The notes: generated from the letters alone by a model not told the origin. A DNA stretch of 64,000 nt from Alcaligenes ammonioxydans (GCF_019343455.1 NZ_CP049362.1:3100001-3164000); one strand, 5' to 3'. Shown: positions 8,799-18,546, numbered from the stretch's first letter. Numbers and translations: made by a program.

Positions 8799-9461
8799 TT
8801 AGCAGCCAGGCGTGCTCAAGCCGTGGCCTATCGTTACCGCAGTCACTTTGACGTCTTTAAATGCTTGATGCGCCTCAGCATCAAAGCGCCGGTCACAATT
8901 AAAGCGTGTGTCCATGACAAAATCCTCTCCCGCCGCTTTAGTCATATGGTCTTGCCAGAGGCTGGCCGCATCCAGCGCATCACCGTCTACCAGAACCACC
9001 TCCAGCATCACTTCCATAAACCCCGCCGCCCGGGGCCCTTCCCACAAAGCATAGACCGAGGGATCAGCGGCATTGCCGCAGAGAGACAGGCAATCGGCAA
9101 GATAGCTCAGGCCTCCGCCCGAAGACTCTTCAAAGGCTCCCGGCGTTAATGTCTGCCCTGCCGGCGGCGCATAATCGCCGATAAATGTGCCCAAATTGGC
9201 CTGGCATTGGCCGCCCAGTTCCATACTCAATGAAGCCACTGCACCATTGTTGATGGTGGCTGTGATGTCGCACCCTTGCACGCGGAAAACATGTGAGTCT
9301 CCATAAGACTGGCGCGGTATCCCGGCAATCGATTCAAAGTACCGCTGATTCGTACCCAGCATTTCCCCATTGAACACTTCCTTCACCGTTGCGGCCTGTG
9401 CCCCGGTTGCCAGCATACCGATGACGCTAGAGATGGCAAGAGCTTTAAAATAATGCGACAT
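8799..9461 (-). CDS. Secreted protein with six cysteines, function unknown
   Basis: I do not recognise this 220-residue protein. It has a clear Sec signal peptide (ALAISSVIGMLATGAQA) with predicted cleavage after residue 23, so it is probably periplasmic or secreted. The mature part has six cysteines (64, 86, 124, 128, 189, 220), an even number that suggests three disulfides. It has a Gly/Ser-rich middle and ends in Cys. The start at 9461 is supported by AAGGA about nine bases upstream; a longer in-frame opening at 9506 would put residues before the signal peptide. It stands alone, converging on arsH. Confidence 0.7.
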   Translation of the reverse strand: MSHYFKALAISSVIGMLATGAQAATVKEVFNGEMLGTNQRYFESIAGIPRQSYGDSHVFRVQGCDITATINNGAVASLSMELGGQCQANLGTFIGDYAPPAGQTLTPGAFEESSGGGLSYLADCLSLCGNAADPSVYALWEGPRAAGFMEVMLEVVLVDGDALDAASLWQDHMTKAAGEDFVMDTRFNCDRRFDAEAHQAFKDVKVTAVTIGHGLSTPGC

Positions 9462-9514
9462 AAGTAGAGTCCTTAATTGGGCTGAACCCCAATTCTTAAA
9501 AACCAAGATCAGTG

Positions 9515-9748
9515 TTAGAAATGAAACGTACCAGTCAACAATCCGAAAGCAGGATAAGCGATAAACATGAAGAGAGCTCTGAATAGTCTATAGACTTTTA
9601 ATTTTAAAAATTCAAAAAAACCATACAGATAGACGGCTAAATAATGCTCATCGCACAGATCAAGCGGTACCGGATACGGCGTATCCGCAAAGACGACACT
9701 ATACCGTTGTTTGGGCTCTTTTATAAATCCAAAAATGTGAAAACCCAT
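9515..9748 (-). CDS. Small hydrophobic ORF, doubtful
   Basis: An A+T-rich 77-codon frame from ATG 9748 (a TTG at 9775 would add nine residues). The first half has polar, protein-like composition (KEPKQRYSVVFADTPYPVPL) and the second is aromatic and hydrophobic (LYGFFEFLKLKVYRLFRALF), as in a small membrane protein. No Shine-Dalgarno sequence is visible and I recognise no family. It lies just upstream of the six-cysteine protein gene on the same strand. Confidence 0.35.
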   Translation of the reverse strand: MGFHIFGFIKEPKQRYSVVFADTPYPVPLDLCDEHYLAVYLYGFFEFLKLKVYRLFRALFMFIAYPAFGLLTGTFHF

Positions 9749-10150
9749 CAACAAAACACATTGAATGGAAAACAAAAATAATCACAAAGCAGCAGCAAAA
9801 AAAATTAATAATATTTCTACATAATTAACGTCAAAACCCCGTGACTTGAACGTGGTCTGATCGCTTTGCTGCAAGGCCTCGCAATCCCACCACGCCTGTC
9901 GGGCCATAAGCATCAGAAAAAAATCAGAGCAAAACCGTTTGCCTATGTCAGCAAAACAAATGCAAAAAGAGCAGCAGCTTCACCCTTCCGGCTACCTGTT
10001 TATCAGCGCATCAGACAGACGGGCACTCCCAACGCCCCGCCCCCCACCCCTTTCAAGCCCGTGAATGCAAGACTAGGTCCCGTTTCAAACCCTACAGACA
10101 ATAAAAAACCCGCCGAGCGATGCGCTGGGCGGGTTTTCAGATCTAATTCT
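9749..10150. other. Non-coding spacer before tRNA-Ser
   Basis: About 400 bases with an A-rich first part (9770-9830) and no supportable gene. The only structure I see is the tRNA terminator at 10105-10137. Confidence 0.5.
10105..10137 (-). terminator. Rho-independent terminator of the tRNA-Ser gene
   Basis: Read leftward: AACCCGCC, a 13-base loop, GGCGGGTT, then TTTTAT. It lies about 15 bases past the tRNA 3' end. Confidence 0.85.
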
Positions 10151-10241
10151 TGGCGGACAGAGGGGGATTCGAACCCCCGATACGCTATAAACGTATACAC
10201 GCTTTCCAGGCGTGCGCCTTCAACCACTCGGCCACCTGTCC
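10151..10241 (-). tRNA. tRNA-Ser (anticodon GGA)
   Basis: On the bottom strand the gene begins GGACAGGTGGCCGAGTGG and ends TCTGTCC plus G and encoded CCA. The seven-base acceptor stem pairs with one G-U. The anticodon loop CTGGAAA gives anticodon GGA, reading UCC/UCU. A long variable arm (TGTATACGTTTATAGCGTAT region) marks a class II tRNA, as expected for serine. The T arm is GGGGGTTCGAATCCCCC. A terminator follows at once. Confidence 0.97.
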
Positions 10242-10499
10242 TAATTATTCTTTGGCCAAGCAATGTGAAGCTGCTAATGCCAAGTCCATAATAATAGCAG
10301 CACTTGTCCTTGTAACGCAAGCATTCAATTTTTTCTTGGACGAATTGTTGGCAAGGCCGTACTGGAGAGGTGGCTCACGCTCAAGGCCCAGGCAAAGTGA
10401 CGCTATTGAGCGAGCGATACAGGCACTTGAGTCTGTCGCCCCGCTTTCATCGGCTTCTTGCTCATACGCCTGAGCACACCGACTTAGGGGGGAAACGGC

Positions 10500-11648
10500 T
10501 TATTCCGAATCGGGAGGATAAGCCCCGCCCACCGCACGCAACAAAGCATCCCAGTGATCACGCTGACGAGCAAGAATACGCAGGTCAGCCCCCAGCAGAC
10601 GCACGTCGGTGAACTCGAAAGGTTCGACATCCTCCAGGCCCGACAAAGCCGTAATGTCCGCCACACCGCGGCCCTGCCCCAAAATTTTAGGGGCCAGATA
10701 CATCAGCAGTTGGTCTACCACGCCAGCATCAATCAATGCCCCCGAAAGTCGTGCTCCCGCCTCTGCATGAACTTCATTAATCTGTTGTTCGGCCATCCAA
10801 TCCAGAATGGCACACACATCCACCTGGCCCTCGTGCAAAGGCATGGGAATAACCTGAGCATTGCGGTCTGCCAACTCAGCCTCACGCTCGGGATCGCGAC
10901 GATGGCTGAATACCCAACACAAGGTGCCATCCAGCAAGGCAGCCTTGGGGTCAAGGCGCAAATGGGTGTCGAGCACGGCTTTGATAGGCGGCCGGGGAGT
11001 GGAAACCGCCCGCACATTCATCAAGGGATTATCCGCGTTCACCGTACCGATGCCGGTCAAGACAACGCAACTGCGAGCGCGCCAGTGGTGACCATCATCA
11101 CGGGCCTGCGGTCCGGTAATCCATTGAGATCGCCCATCCGGCAAGGCACTGCGACCATCCAGTGAGGCGGCCATCTTCATCCATAACCAGGGGCGTGCGC
11201 GTGTCATACGAGCAAAAAATCCGGCGTTGATCGCCAGCGCCTGCTCGACGCACACAGGGCCATCCACAGAGATGCCCGCCTGACGCAAGCGTGAGACGCC
11301 GTTGCCTGCCACCAAAGGGTTAGGGTCGTACATGGAAAAGACCACGCGCCCAGCTCCCGCCTTGACCAGCGCATCCGCACAAGGAGGCGTACGCCCATGA
11401 TGGCTGCAAGGCTCCAGGGTGACATAAAACGTCGCGCCGGCCACGTTCACGCCTCGCTCTGCCGCCTGTCGCAACGCCATCACTTCTGCATGAGGTCCAC
11501 CAGCCTGCTGTGTGGAGCCTGAAGCCAACAACTGGCCGTCGCGCACAATCAGACAGGCGACTCGGGGATTGGGGGCACTGATATAAAGGGATTGCTCGGC
11601 CAGCTTCAGAGCCTGCCGCATCCAGACGACGTCTTCTTGTTCGACCAT
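10500..11648 (-). CDS. ribD: Bifunctional riboflavin biosynthesis protein RibD
   Basis: A 382-residue fusion catalysing two early riboflavin steps: deamination of the diaminopyrimidine and reduction of the ribosyl side chain. The N-terminal cytidine-deaminase-like domain (about 1-145) shows zinc ligands H53 in GGPHAEVMAL, and C81 and C90 in EPCSHHGRTPPC, with catalytic E55. The C-terminal DHFR-like reductase (about 150-375) has WMKMAASLDGRSALPDGRSQ and TGIGTVNADNPLMNVR. ATG 11648 lies six bases after the nrdR stop, so the order glyA-nrdR-ribD is probably cotranscribed. No FMN riboswitch is visible. Confidence 0.95.
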   Translation of the reverse strand: MVEQEDVVWMRQALKLAEQSLYISAPNPRVACLIVRDGQLLASGSTQQAGGPHAEVMALRQAAERGVNVAGATFYVTLEPCSHHGRTPPCADALVKAGAGRVVFSMYDPNPLVAGNGVSRLRQAGISVDGPVCVEQALAINAGFFARMTRARPWLWMKMAASLDGRSALPDGRSQWITGPQARDDGHHWRARSCVVLTGIGTVNADNPLMNVRAVSTPRPPIKAVLDTHLRLDPKAALLDGTLCWVFSHRRDPEREAELADRNAQVIPMPLHEGQVDVCAILDWMAEQQINEVHAEAGARLSGALIDAGVVDQLLMYLAPKILGQGRGVADITALSGLEDVEPFEFTDVRLLGADLRILARQRDHWDALLRAVGGAYPPDSE

Positions 11649-11653
11649 AAGCC

Positions 11654-12115
11654 TTAGCCGCGGTCGGGATCGTTCATTTCGTCGATCGCCTCTACAAACT
11701 CGCGGATGTCCTTAAAACTCTTGTAGACCGAGGCAAAACGCACATACGCCACCTGATCCAACTGCTTGAGTTCGGCCATGACCAGTTCACCGATAGTCTC
11801 CGAGGAGACTTCACGCTCGCCAGTCAGTTGAAGTTTTTCTTCGATGCGCTGCACGGCAGCATCGACTTGCGCCATGGGGATGGAGCGTTTGCGCAACGCA
11901 ACGCCCATGCTCGCCCGCAAGCGGGCGGGGTCAAAATCCATACGGGTGCCATTGCGCTTGGCCACAACGGGCAAGCTCAGTTCAGCACGCTCGTAAGTTG
12001 TGAAGCGCCGTTCACAGGCCGAGCATTTACGACGTCGCCGTATGGCGTCGCCTTCTTCGGTGATTCGGGAATCGATCACCTGGGTATCGGCATGGTGGCA
12101 GAACGGACACTTCAT
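11654..12115 (-). CDS. nrdR: Transcriptional repressor NrdR
   Basis: A 153-residue repressor of ribonucleotide reductase genes. The N-terminal zinc ribbon uses C3, C6, C31 and C34 ([28 protein letters not shown]). An ATP-cone domain follows from about residue 49 ([20 protein letters not shown]), which senses dATP/ATP. Length is the family norm. It lies between glyA and ribD on the same strand, the standard betaproteobacterial order. Confidence 0.97.
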   Translation of the reverse strand: MKCPFCHHADTQVIDSRITEEGDAIRRRRKCSACERRFTTYERAELSLPVVAKRNGTRMDFDPARLRASMGVALRKRSIPMAQVDAAVQRIEEKLQLTGEREVSSETIGELVMAELKQLDQVAYVRFASVYKSFKDIREFVEAIDEMNDPDRG

Positions 12116-12123
12116 TCAGAATC

Positions 12124-12141
12124 GCGGGCCTTGCGGCCCGC
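12124..12141 (-). repeat. GC-rich hairpin between glyA and nrdR
   Basis: GCGGGCC (12124-12130), loop TTGC, GGCCCGC (12135-12141). No T tract follows, so it may stabilise or process the glyA-nrdR transcript rather than end it. Confidence 0.4.
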
Positions 12142-12151
12142 TCCGGCTGGA

Positions 12152-13402
12152 TTACTTGGAGGAGTAGACGGGCAACTTGGCAGTCAGCTCGTGTACACGG
12201 CGACGAACATCTGCCAAAACGGCTTCGTCGTGAGGGTTGTCAAGTACATCAGCAATCAGATGTGCCGTCAATTCCGCCTCGGCTTCTTTAAAGCCGCGCG
12301 TAGTCATGGCAGGCGTACCCAGACGCACACCGCTGGTGACAAAGGGCTTCTCAGGGTCGTTCGGAATGGCGTTCTTGTTGACGGTGATGTGCGCCTTGCC
12401 CAGGGCCTCCTCAGCCACTTTACCGGTAATACCTTTGGGACGCAGGTCCACCAGCATGACGTGGCTTTCGGTACGGCCAGAGACGATGCGCAGACCGCGC
12501 TCGACCAGGGTGCGAGCCAGTACGTCGGCGTTTTTCACGACTTGAGCAGCGTAAGTCTTGAACTCGGGGGCCAGCGCTTCCTTGAACGCCACGGCTTTAC
12601 CCGCAATGACGTGGATCAGGGGGCCGCCTTGAATGCCGGGGAAGATCGCCGAGTTGATGGCTTTCTCGTGCTCAGCCTTCATCATGATCACGCCGCCACG
12701 AGGGCCACGCAGCGACTTGTGCGTCGTCGAAGTCACGAAGTCAGCGTGAGGCACGGGGTTGGGGTACACCCCGCCTGCAACCAGACCGGCATAGTGAGCG
12801 ATGTCCACCATGAGCAGGGCACCGTTCTCATGCGCAATGCGCGCCATGCGTTCAAAATCAATGCGCAGGGAATAAGCCGAAGCACCACCCACGATCAGTT
12901 TGGGCTTGTGCTCTTTGGCCAAGCGCTCCAGTTCCTCGTAGTCCAGCTCTTCGTTGGCGTCCAGACCGTAGGACACAAAGTTGTACAGCTTGCCCGAGGC
13001 ATTCACCGGGGAACCGTGGGTCAGGTGACCGCCTTCGGCCAGGCTCATACCCAGCACAGTGTCACCGGGCTTGAGCACAGCCATGTACACGCCCTGGTTG
13101 GCTTGCGAGCCGGAGTTGGGCTGGACGTTGGCGGCCTCGGCGCCAAACAGTTCTTTCAAACGATCAATAGCCAATTGCTCGACCACGTCCACGAACTCAC
13201 AACCGCCGTAGTAGCGTTTGCCAGGGTAACCTTCCGCGTATTTATTGGTCAGTTGTGTGCCCTGGGCTTGCATCACGGCAGGGCTGGTGTAGTTTTCCGA
13301 GGCAATCAGCTCGATGTGCTGCTCCTGGCGCACATCTTCGCTTTGAATCGCAGCCCAAAGATCGGGATCAACTTTGTCAAGAGTCGCAGAACGGTCAAAC
13401 AT
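12152..13402 (-). CDS. glyA: Serine hydroxymethyltransferase
   Basis: A 416-residue PLP enzyme interconverting serine and glycine with transfer of the one-carbon unit to tetrahydrofolate. Recognisable stretches are [17 protein letters not shown] near residue 32, [14 protein letters not shown] near 57, and the PLP lysine in [16 protein letters not shown] near residue 228. The start at 13402 (MFDRSATL) matches family N-termini; a longer in-frame opening to 13432 would add ten residues not usual in the family. It is the first gene of the leftward glyA-nrdR-ribD group. Confidence 0.97.
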   Translation of the reverse strand: MFDRSATLDKVDPDLWAAIQSEDVRQEQHIELIASENYTSPAVMQAQGTQLTNKYAEGYPGKRYYGGCEFVDVVEQLAIDRLKELFGAEAANVQPNSGSQANQGVYMAVLKPGDTVLGMSLAEGGHLTHGSPVNASGKLYNFVSYGLDANEELDYEELERLAKEHKPKLIVGGASAYSLRIDFERMARIAHENGALLMVDIAHYAGLVAGGVYPNPVPHADFVTSTTHKSLRGPRGGVIMMKAEHEKAINSAIFPGIQGGPLIHVIAGKAVAFKEALAPEFKTYAAQVVKNADVLARTLVERGLRIVSGRTESHVMLVDLRPKGITGKVAEEALGKAHITVNKNAIPNDPEKPFVTSGVRLGTPAMTTRGFKEAEAELTAHLIADVLDNPHDEAVLADVRRRVHELTAKLPVYSSK

Positions 13403-13452
13403 GAGGGTTCCTAAGGATAAAGTAGGTAGCAAACTAAGAAAGCAACATTTTA

Positions 13453-13495
13453 GCGCGGAAGCGCATCAAACCACCGAGACAAACATCTCCGGTGG
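13453..13495 (-). promoter_or_regulatory. Two hairpins in the glyA 5' leader
   Basis: Read leftward, CCACC-G-GAGA, loop, TCTC-GGTGG (13495-13471) is a nine-pair stem with one bulged G. GCGC-TTCC-GCGC (13464-13453) follows. Both lie upstream of the glyA start, so they belong to its leader or end the transcript from the PEBP gene upstream. No known riboswitch was recognised. Confidence 0.35.
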
Positions 13496-13536
13496 CAGAA
13501 ACCCCATAAAATGCGGAAATAACGTTAGGCGGCAAC

Positions 13537-13580
13537 GGGCGGACTCAAGAGAATATGAATAAAACTCAAATAGTCCGCCC
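13537..13580 (-). terminator. Inverted repeat after the PEBP gene
   Basis: GGGCGGACT (13537-13545) pairs with AGTCCGCCC (13572-13580) around a long loop, just beyond the leftward stop at 13588. There is no T tract, so termination is uncertain. Confidence 0.35.
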
Positions 13581-13587
13581 CGGGGAA

Positions 13588-14223
13588 TCAGGATTGCTGA
13601 ATCAAACGGGGATTCAGGGTGTACAGACCTGTCAAGGTCGCACGAGCCAGAATGTGTCCTTCCATGGCACGCAGTACATCCTGGCCGTTAAAGCGCCCCT
13701 CCAGAGGCAGCTCGGCAATGTCCAGCGCGTAGACCGTAAAGACATAACGGTGTGGCAAGGCGTCGTTCCACGGCGGACACGGGCCATCGTAGCCAAAGTA
13801 ATCACCGTTCATGTCGCGATCGCTGGCAAACCAGTTGGTAAAGTCATTCACACCCTGGCGCGTATCATCCAGCGCCAAAGGGCCGGCTTTACCGCGTGGC
13901 GTAATACCCTTGGAGTACGAACCTTCGGCCAGACTTCGCAATTGGGGGGAGATGTTGATCAACACCCAATGAAAGAAATCCACCCGTGGCAGATCCGCCG
14001 GCACCTCGCGCCCATCCTGGTTCACATCGTCCGGTTTACTGGGGACATCGGGGTCGTGGCAAATAACCACAAAGGATTGGGTCTGCTCGGGAACATCGGA
14101 CCATTCCAGATGCGGATTGGCATTACCAGCCAATGCAACTCTCGACTGTGCGTCGTATCGGCAAAAAGCCAGACGCTCGGGAATGATGCCCTGATCTTGA
14201 AAAGAATCACTACGCAGTTTCAT
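13588..14223 (-). CDS. YbhB/YbcL-type phosphatidylethanolamine-binding (RKIP-like) protein
   Basis: A 211-residue protein of the PEBP family. The conserved pocket is visible as CHDPDVPSKPDDV (about 57-70), DFFHWVLINIS (about 83-94) and GYDGPCPPWNDALPHRYVFTVYAL (about 140 on), which matches the DPDAP and GPCPP.G.HRY motifs of bacterial YbhB. The cellular role of bacterial members is poorly known. Start ATG 14223 has GGAGG seven bases upstream. It begins 19 bases after tyrS on the same strand, so it is likely cotranscribed. Confidence 0.88.
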   Translation of the reverse strand: MKLRSDSFQDQGIIPERLAFCRYDAQSRVALAGNANPHLEWSDVPEQTQSFVVICHDPDVPSKPDDVNQDGREVPADLPRVDFFHWVLINISPQLRSLAEGSYSKGITPRGKAGPLALDDTRQGVNDFTNWFASDRDMNGDYFGYDGPCPPWNDALPHRYVFTVYALDIAELPLEGRFNGQDVLRAMEGHILARATLTGLYTLNPRLIQQS

Positions 14224-14242
14224 TGCAGACCTCCACAATCAA

Positions 14243-15469
14243 TCAGCCGGTCAAGGTGACCCGCGCAAACTTGCGCTTGCCTACTTGCAGCACATAGCTG
14301 CCCGGCTCCAGTTGCAAACCCTTATCGTCCACACGCTCACCATTGATGCGTACGCCGCCCTGCTCCACATTGCGCTGGGCCTCGCTGCTGGAGGCGACCA
14401 GACCTGCTTCACGCAACACGCGCAACAAGGCCAGCTCACCGGCCACCGTAACCTCGGGCATGTCCTCGGGCATTTCGCCCCGACGGAAACGGGCATCAAA
14501 TGTTTCCAGTGCCTGGGCCGCAGCCTGGGCGCTGTGGAAACGCGTGACGATCTCCTGTGCCAGCTCCACTTTGACCTCGCGCGGGTTCCGGCCCTGGTCG
14601 ATCTGCTTTTGCAGGCCGGCAATGTCTTCCAGACTACGGAACGACAAGAGCTCGAAATAACGCCACATCAAGGTATCGGAGATGGACATCAATTTGCCGA
14701 ACATCGAGTCCGGCGTTTCACTAATACCAATGTAATTGCCTTTGGATTTGGACATTTTTTCCACGCCGTCCAAACCCACCAGCAAAGGCATGGTCAGAAT
14801 GCATTGCTGCTCCTGCCCATATTCTTTTTGCAATTCACGTCCCACCAACAAATTGAATTTCTGGTCGGTACCGCCCAATTCCACATCGGCTTTCAATTGA
14901 ACCGAATCGTAGCCTTGCAACAAGGGGTACAAAAACTCGTGTACCGAAATAGGCTGATTGGCCTTAAAGCGTTTGGTGAAGTCGTCCCGCTCCATCATGC
15001 GTGCCACGGTATAACGGGAAGCCAATTGAATCATGCCACGTGAGCCGAGCTTGTCGCACCATTCCGAGTTATAGCGAACTTCGGTGCGGGCAGGGTCCAG
15101 AACCAGCGCGGCCTGATCGTAATAAGTCTTGGCGTTGGCAATGACCTGCTCGGGCGTCAAAGGCGGGCGGGTGGTGTTGCGCCCACTGGGATCGCCAATG
15201 GTGGAGGTGAAATCGCCAATCAGGAAAATAACGGTATGCCCCAGATCCTGCAACTGGCGCATCTTGTTCAGCACCACGGTGTGCCCCAGGTGAATGTCAG
15301 GAGCCGTGGGGTCCAGACCCAGCTTGATCCGCAGCGGCTGTCCTGTTGCATGGCTGCGCGCCAGTTTGCGGGCAAACTCGGATTCGACGAGCAATTCGTC
15401 GCAGCCGCGTTTGACGATGGCTAAATCAGCCAGGACTTCTGGAGAAAGGGGCTCTGAGGGGGATGACAT
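14243..15469 (-). CDS. tyrS: Tyrosyl-tRNA synthetase
   Basis: A 408-residue class I aminoacyl-tRNA synthetase charging tRNA-Tyr. The HIGH-type motif is [16 protein letters not shown] (about 49-64), [12 protein letters not shown] (about 237-248) is the KMSKS loop, and the C-terminal S4-like RNA-binding domain spans about 345-408 ([20 protein letters not shown]). This is the longer form without the GxxxxDxxH variant of short TyrRS. It diverges from the M23 peptidase gene. Confidence 0.97.
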   Translation of the reverse strand: MSSPSEPLSPEVLADLAIVKRGCDELLVESEFARKLARSHATGQPLRIKLGLDPTAPDIHLGHTVVLNKMRQLQDLGHTVIFLIGDFTSTIGDPSGRNTTRPPLTPEQVIANAKTYYDQAALVLDPARTEVRYNSEWCDKLGSRGMIQLASRYTVARMMERDDFTKRFKANQPISVHEFLYPLLQGYDSVQLKADVELGGTDQKFNLLVGRELQKEYGQEQQCILTMPLLVGLDGVEKMSKSKGNYIGISETPDSMFGKLMSISDTLMWRYFELLSFRSLEDIAGLQKQIDQGRNPREVKVELAQEIVTRFHSAQAAAQALETFDARFRRGEMPEDMPEVTVAGELALLRVLREAGLVASSSEAQRNVEQGGVRINGERVDDKGLQLEPGSYVLQVGKRKFARVTLTG

Positions 15470-15711
15470 AACAAATCTGGTGACAAACTAATGAGTAAAA
15501 ATGCTCGAAAAATTAAGCCTAATGCGCTAGGATAGCCTGCTATTGCGAGACGTGCTTAATTAATGAGCAAGGTTTCGTAAACCACCCTATTTTATCATTC
15601 CCGCGCAGGTCAGATCGCCAGGGCTGGAATGTTCTGTCCGCCCAGTACAACTGACCTCCGCCTGCAAACCGGGTGGACGGTAAACCGTACGTCCAACAAG
15701 GTTCTGGTTTT

Positions 15712-17079
15712 ATGTTCAGCAAAGGGAAACGCTCCTCCTCCCACCTTAACATCCACCAGCCTCGGTTCGCCCGAGCCCTCATTATCCGCACTGGTTTGGT
15801 CACGCTGGCCCTGGGTTCCTTTGTCGCCGCCGGCGCGCTGGCCGTGGTGATGCCCAGCAGCCCCGAGCCCCAGATTTACCAAGCCCGCACTGCCTTGACC
15901 CTGCCGTCGGATCTGACGGTATTGCAAGCCCAGGATCAACAAGCCTACGTCACGGAAACCCGCATTCGCCGTGGCGATACCCTGTCCGCCCTGCTGCAGC
16001 GCATGCAGGTGAGCGAAGAGGGTTTACTGCAGTTTCTGACTCACGACAAGCAGGCGCGCTCAATCTACAAGCTCTATCCGGGTCGTACCGTGCAGGCAGC
16101 GCTGGATGCCAATGGTAATTTGCAATGGCTGCGCTACCGCCACACCCCGTATTCCGAGCAATCCGGTCAGGGCCAGGCCCGTTGGCTGGAAGTTCGGCCC
16201 GACGGGCAAGGCGGTTTTGTCGCTGAGGAGCAAAGCGACCAGACCCAGACCCGGGTACGTGTCGCCCAGGCCACCATCAACAGCTCGCTGTTTGGCGCCA
16301 GCGACCAAGCCGGCATCCCCGACAACATCACGCTGCAAATGGCCGATGTCATGGGCAGCAAGATTGACTTTCTGAAAGACCTGCGCAAAGGCGACAGCTT
16401 CCGCGTGGTCTACGAATCCTACGGCCATGAAGGGCAGGACGTAGGTTCGGGTCGCCTGCTGGCAGTGGAGTTCATCAATCAGGGCAAAGTTCATGAAGCG
16501 GCCTGGTTCCAGCCCGAAAACGGCAGCGGCGGCTACTACGATTTCAGCGGCCAAAGCCTTAAAGGCGCTTTCCTGCGCACCGCCCTGAAATTCACCCGCA
16601 TCAGCTCCACATTTGGCGGTCGTCGCCATCCCGTACATGGCGGCTGGCGTGACCACAACGGTGTGGACTACGCGGCCCCATCGGGTACGCCCATTCATGC
16701 CACAGCCGATGGCACCGTTGAGTTCATTGGCCGTCAAAATGGCTATGGCAACACCATCATTCTCAAGCACCACGGCCAGTTCACCACGCTGTACGCTCAT
16801 CAAAGCCGCTTTGCGGCCGGGCTGCGCAAAGGCGATCGTGTCGAACAGGGTCAACTGATCGGCTATGTGGGGTCGACGGGCTGGGCAACGGGCCCGCACC
16901 TGCACTACGAATTCCGTATTGCGCAAAAAGCCGTTGATCCTTTGTCGGTAGATCTGCCTGTCGCGCGTGTTCTGGATGCCCCCCAACGCAAGCAGTTCCA
17001 GCAAACCCTGGCCTCCTATCAGGACAGCTTCGCTTTGCTGCATACGGACGCTGAGCCCGTGCAATTGGCCAGCCGTTAA
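15712..17079 (+). CDS. M23 family murein endopeptidase (membrane-anchored, LytM domain)
   Basis: About 455 residues that should cut peptide cross-links in murein. An N-terminal membrane segment (about 23-48) anchors it in the inner membrane facing the periplasm. RIRRGDTLSALLQRMQVSEE (about 83-102) is a LysM/OapA-like murein-binding stretch. The C-terminal LytM domain shows the zinc ligands in WRDHNGVDYAAPSGTPIH (about 315-330) and GPHLHYEFRI (about 395-405). I prefer ATG 15712; an in-frame ATG at 15673 would add 13 residues. anmK follows after five bases, pairing murein hydrolysis with murein recycling. Confidence 0.92.
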   Translation: MFSKGKRSSSHLNIHQPRFARALIIRTGLVTLALGSFVAAGALAVVMPSSPEPQIYQARTALTLPSDLTVLQAQDQQAYVTETRIRRGDTLSALLQRMQVSEEGLLQFLTHDKQARSIYKLYPGRTVQAALDANGNLQWLRYRHTPYSEQSGQGQARWLEVRPDGQGGFVAEEQSDQTQTRVRVAQATINSSLFGASDQAGIPDNITLQMADVMGSKIDFLKDLRKGDSFRVVYESYGHEGQDVGSGRLLAVEFINQGKVHEAAWFQPENGSGGYYDFSGQSLKGAFLRTALKFTRISSTFGGRRHPVHGGWRDHNGVDYAAPSGTPIHATADGTVEFIGRQNGYGNTIILKHHGQFTTLYAHQSRFAAGLRKGDRVEQGQLIGYVGSTGWATGPHLHYEFRIAQKAVDPLSVDLPVARVLDAPQRKQFQQTLASYQDSFALLHTDAEPVQLASR

Positions 17080-17084
17080 GCCCC

Positions 17085-18182
17085 ATGTCAGCCCCCCTGT
17101 ATATCGGACTCATGTCCGGGACCAGCATGGACGGTGTGGATGCCGTGCTGGCTTCCTTCGGCACACAGGGGGCACAGATACACCAAACCCGCAGCCTGCC
17201 CATGCCGGCCGCTTTGCGAGCCGAGCTGCTGGCTTTGCAACACCCGGGACACAATGAGCTAGCGCGTGCCAGCATTGCCGCTGTGCAACTGACCGAACTC
17301 TACGCCCAGGCGTGCCTGCCCTGGACCCAAGGCGCAGAAAAAGAGCTGATCCGCGCGATTGGCGTACACGGCCAAACCATCCGCCATGCACCTGACCAGG
17401 GCTACACCCTGCAACTGAACGCCCCTGCCCTGCTGGCCGAGCGCTGCGGCATAGATGTGATTGCAGACTTTCGCAGCCGGGATATTGCCGCGGGCGGCCA
17501 AGGGGCACCCTTGGTGCCTATCGTCCATGAGGCGCTTTTCCGTCACGAGCACGGCCGCGTCATTCTGAATCTGGGCGGGATTGCCAATATTTCCCTGCTA
17601 CTGCCGGGGCGTGAGGTGTTTGGCTTTGATACCGGCCCGGCGAACATGCTCCTGGATGCCTGGGTGAACAAACATCAAGGCCAGCCTTATGACAAGGACG
17701 GTCAATGGGCCAATAGCGCGACGTCTGATCCTGCCCTGCTTGCCAGCCTGTTAAGCGAACCCTGGCTTGCGCTGCCCGCCCCTAAATCCACGGGCCGTGA
17801 TCTGTTCAATTTGGTTTGGCTGCAAAAGCATCTGGATCTGGTTGATCCCAATAGTGGGCTTTCAGCGGCCATCGTGCAATCCACCCTGATGGATCTGACG
17901 GTGCATACCATTGCGCAAGCTATCCAGCCTTACGCCGCTCAGGTGCAGGAATTGATTGTATGTGGCGGCGGCGCGGCCAATCCGGCCTTGCTGAAACGCC
18001 TGGGCGATCAACTCATCATGCCCATCCGCTCAAGCGCCGAACTGGGCATGGACCCGCAGTCCATTGAAGCCCTGGCCTTTGCCTGGCTGGCTTATGCGCA
18101 TGTTGAACGTATTCCTGCGGGGCTGCCTGCCGTAACCGGAGCACGTCACGCAACCGTACTCGGCGCTTGCTATCCGGCCTGA
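17085..18182 (+). CDS. anmK: Anhydro-N-acetylmuramic acid kinase
   Basis: A 365-residue sugar kinase that opens and phosphorylates 1,6-anhydroMurNAc to MurNAc-6-phosphate in murein recycling. Diagnostic stretches are IGLMSGTSMDGVDAVLASF (residues 6-24), GFDTGPANMLLDAWV (about 184-198) and VCGGGAANPALLKRLGDQL (about 288-306). Length is normal. It starts five bases after the M23 peptidase gene, so both are probably in one operon. Confidence 0.96.
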   Translation: MSAPLYIGLMSGTSMDGVDAVLASFGTQGAQIHQTRSLPMPAALRAELLALQHPGHNELARASIAAVQLTELYAQACLPWTQGAEKELIRAIGVHGQTIRHAPDQGYTLQLNAPALLAERCGIDVIADFRSRDIAAGGQGAPLVPIVHEALFRHEHGRVILNLGGIANISLLLPGREVFGFDTGPANMLLDAWVNKHQGQPYDKDGQWANSATSDPALLASLLSEPWLALPAPKSTGRDLFNLVWLQKHLDLVDPNSGLSAAIVQSTLMDLTVHTIAQAIQPYAAQVQELIVCGGGAANPALLKRLGDQLIMPIRSSAELGMDPQSIEALAFAWLAYAHVERIPAGLPAVTGARHATVLGACYPA

Positions 18183-18546
18183 CAAACGCTGGCACCCCGC
18201 CCCTGACACAAGAGGCAATCCGATAACGCTAGTGCCCTGAAGCATCTGATCAGGCACAGCCCCGCAAGATGGAACCCTGACAAACAAATGACAGGCACTC
18301 AGCCATCCCAACTTCAAGCATCCCAAGCCTCAAGCCCGTTCTCCCGCCCGCGCTCCCCTCATTCACGGAACTATCCACCTCGCCTGCTCCTGCTACAGAG
18401 CCCGGAAATGCGCAGATTCATCAAACACGATATGCTCACGCGCACAACTAAAACACCCCAGACCCTGCATTCAGAGTCTGGGGTGTTTGTGTATAAATCC
18501 TGCTAAAGCCGATCAGCGCTGAACGACCAGCGCTGACGCCACCTTC
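18183..18546. other. Spacer between convergent anmK and erpA
   Basis: About 360 bases with no supportable gene. It ends in the strong hairpin at 18451-18488. Confidence 0.5.
18451..18488. terminator. Terminator hairpin between anmK and erpA
   Basis: Perfect 13-bp stem AAACACCCCAGAC (18451-18463) / GTCTGGGGTGTTT (18476-18488) with a 12-base loop. Leftward it runs into TTTTAGTT, so it most likely ends the erpA transcript and may also stop anmK readthrough. Confidence 0.75.

Noticed and set aside
9866..10291. ORFs crossing the tRNA-Ser gene on either strand
   Set aside because: They run through the tRNA and its terminator, so they are not real genes.
10242..10499. FMN riboswitch upstream of or near ribD
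   Set aside because: I looked for the conserved RFN core on both sides of the ribD group and saw none; this spacer lies at the 3' end of ribD anyway.
11828..13414. Long open frame antisense to nrdR and glyA (over 500 codons)
   Set aside because: It is a codon-bias shadow of two clearly conserved genes on the other strand; the peptide is rich in His, Gln and Gly and matches no family.
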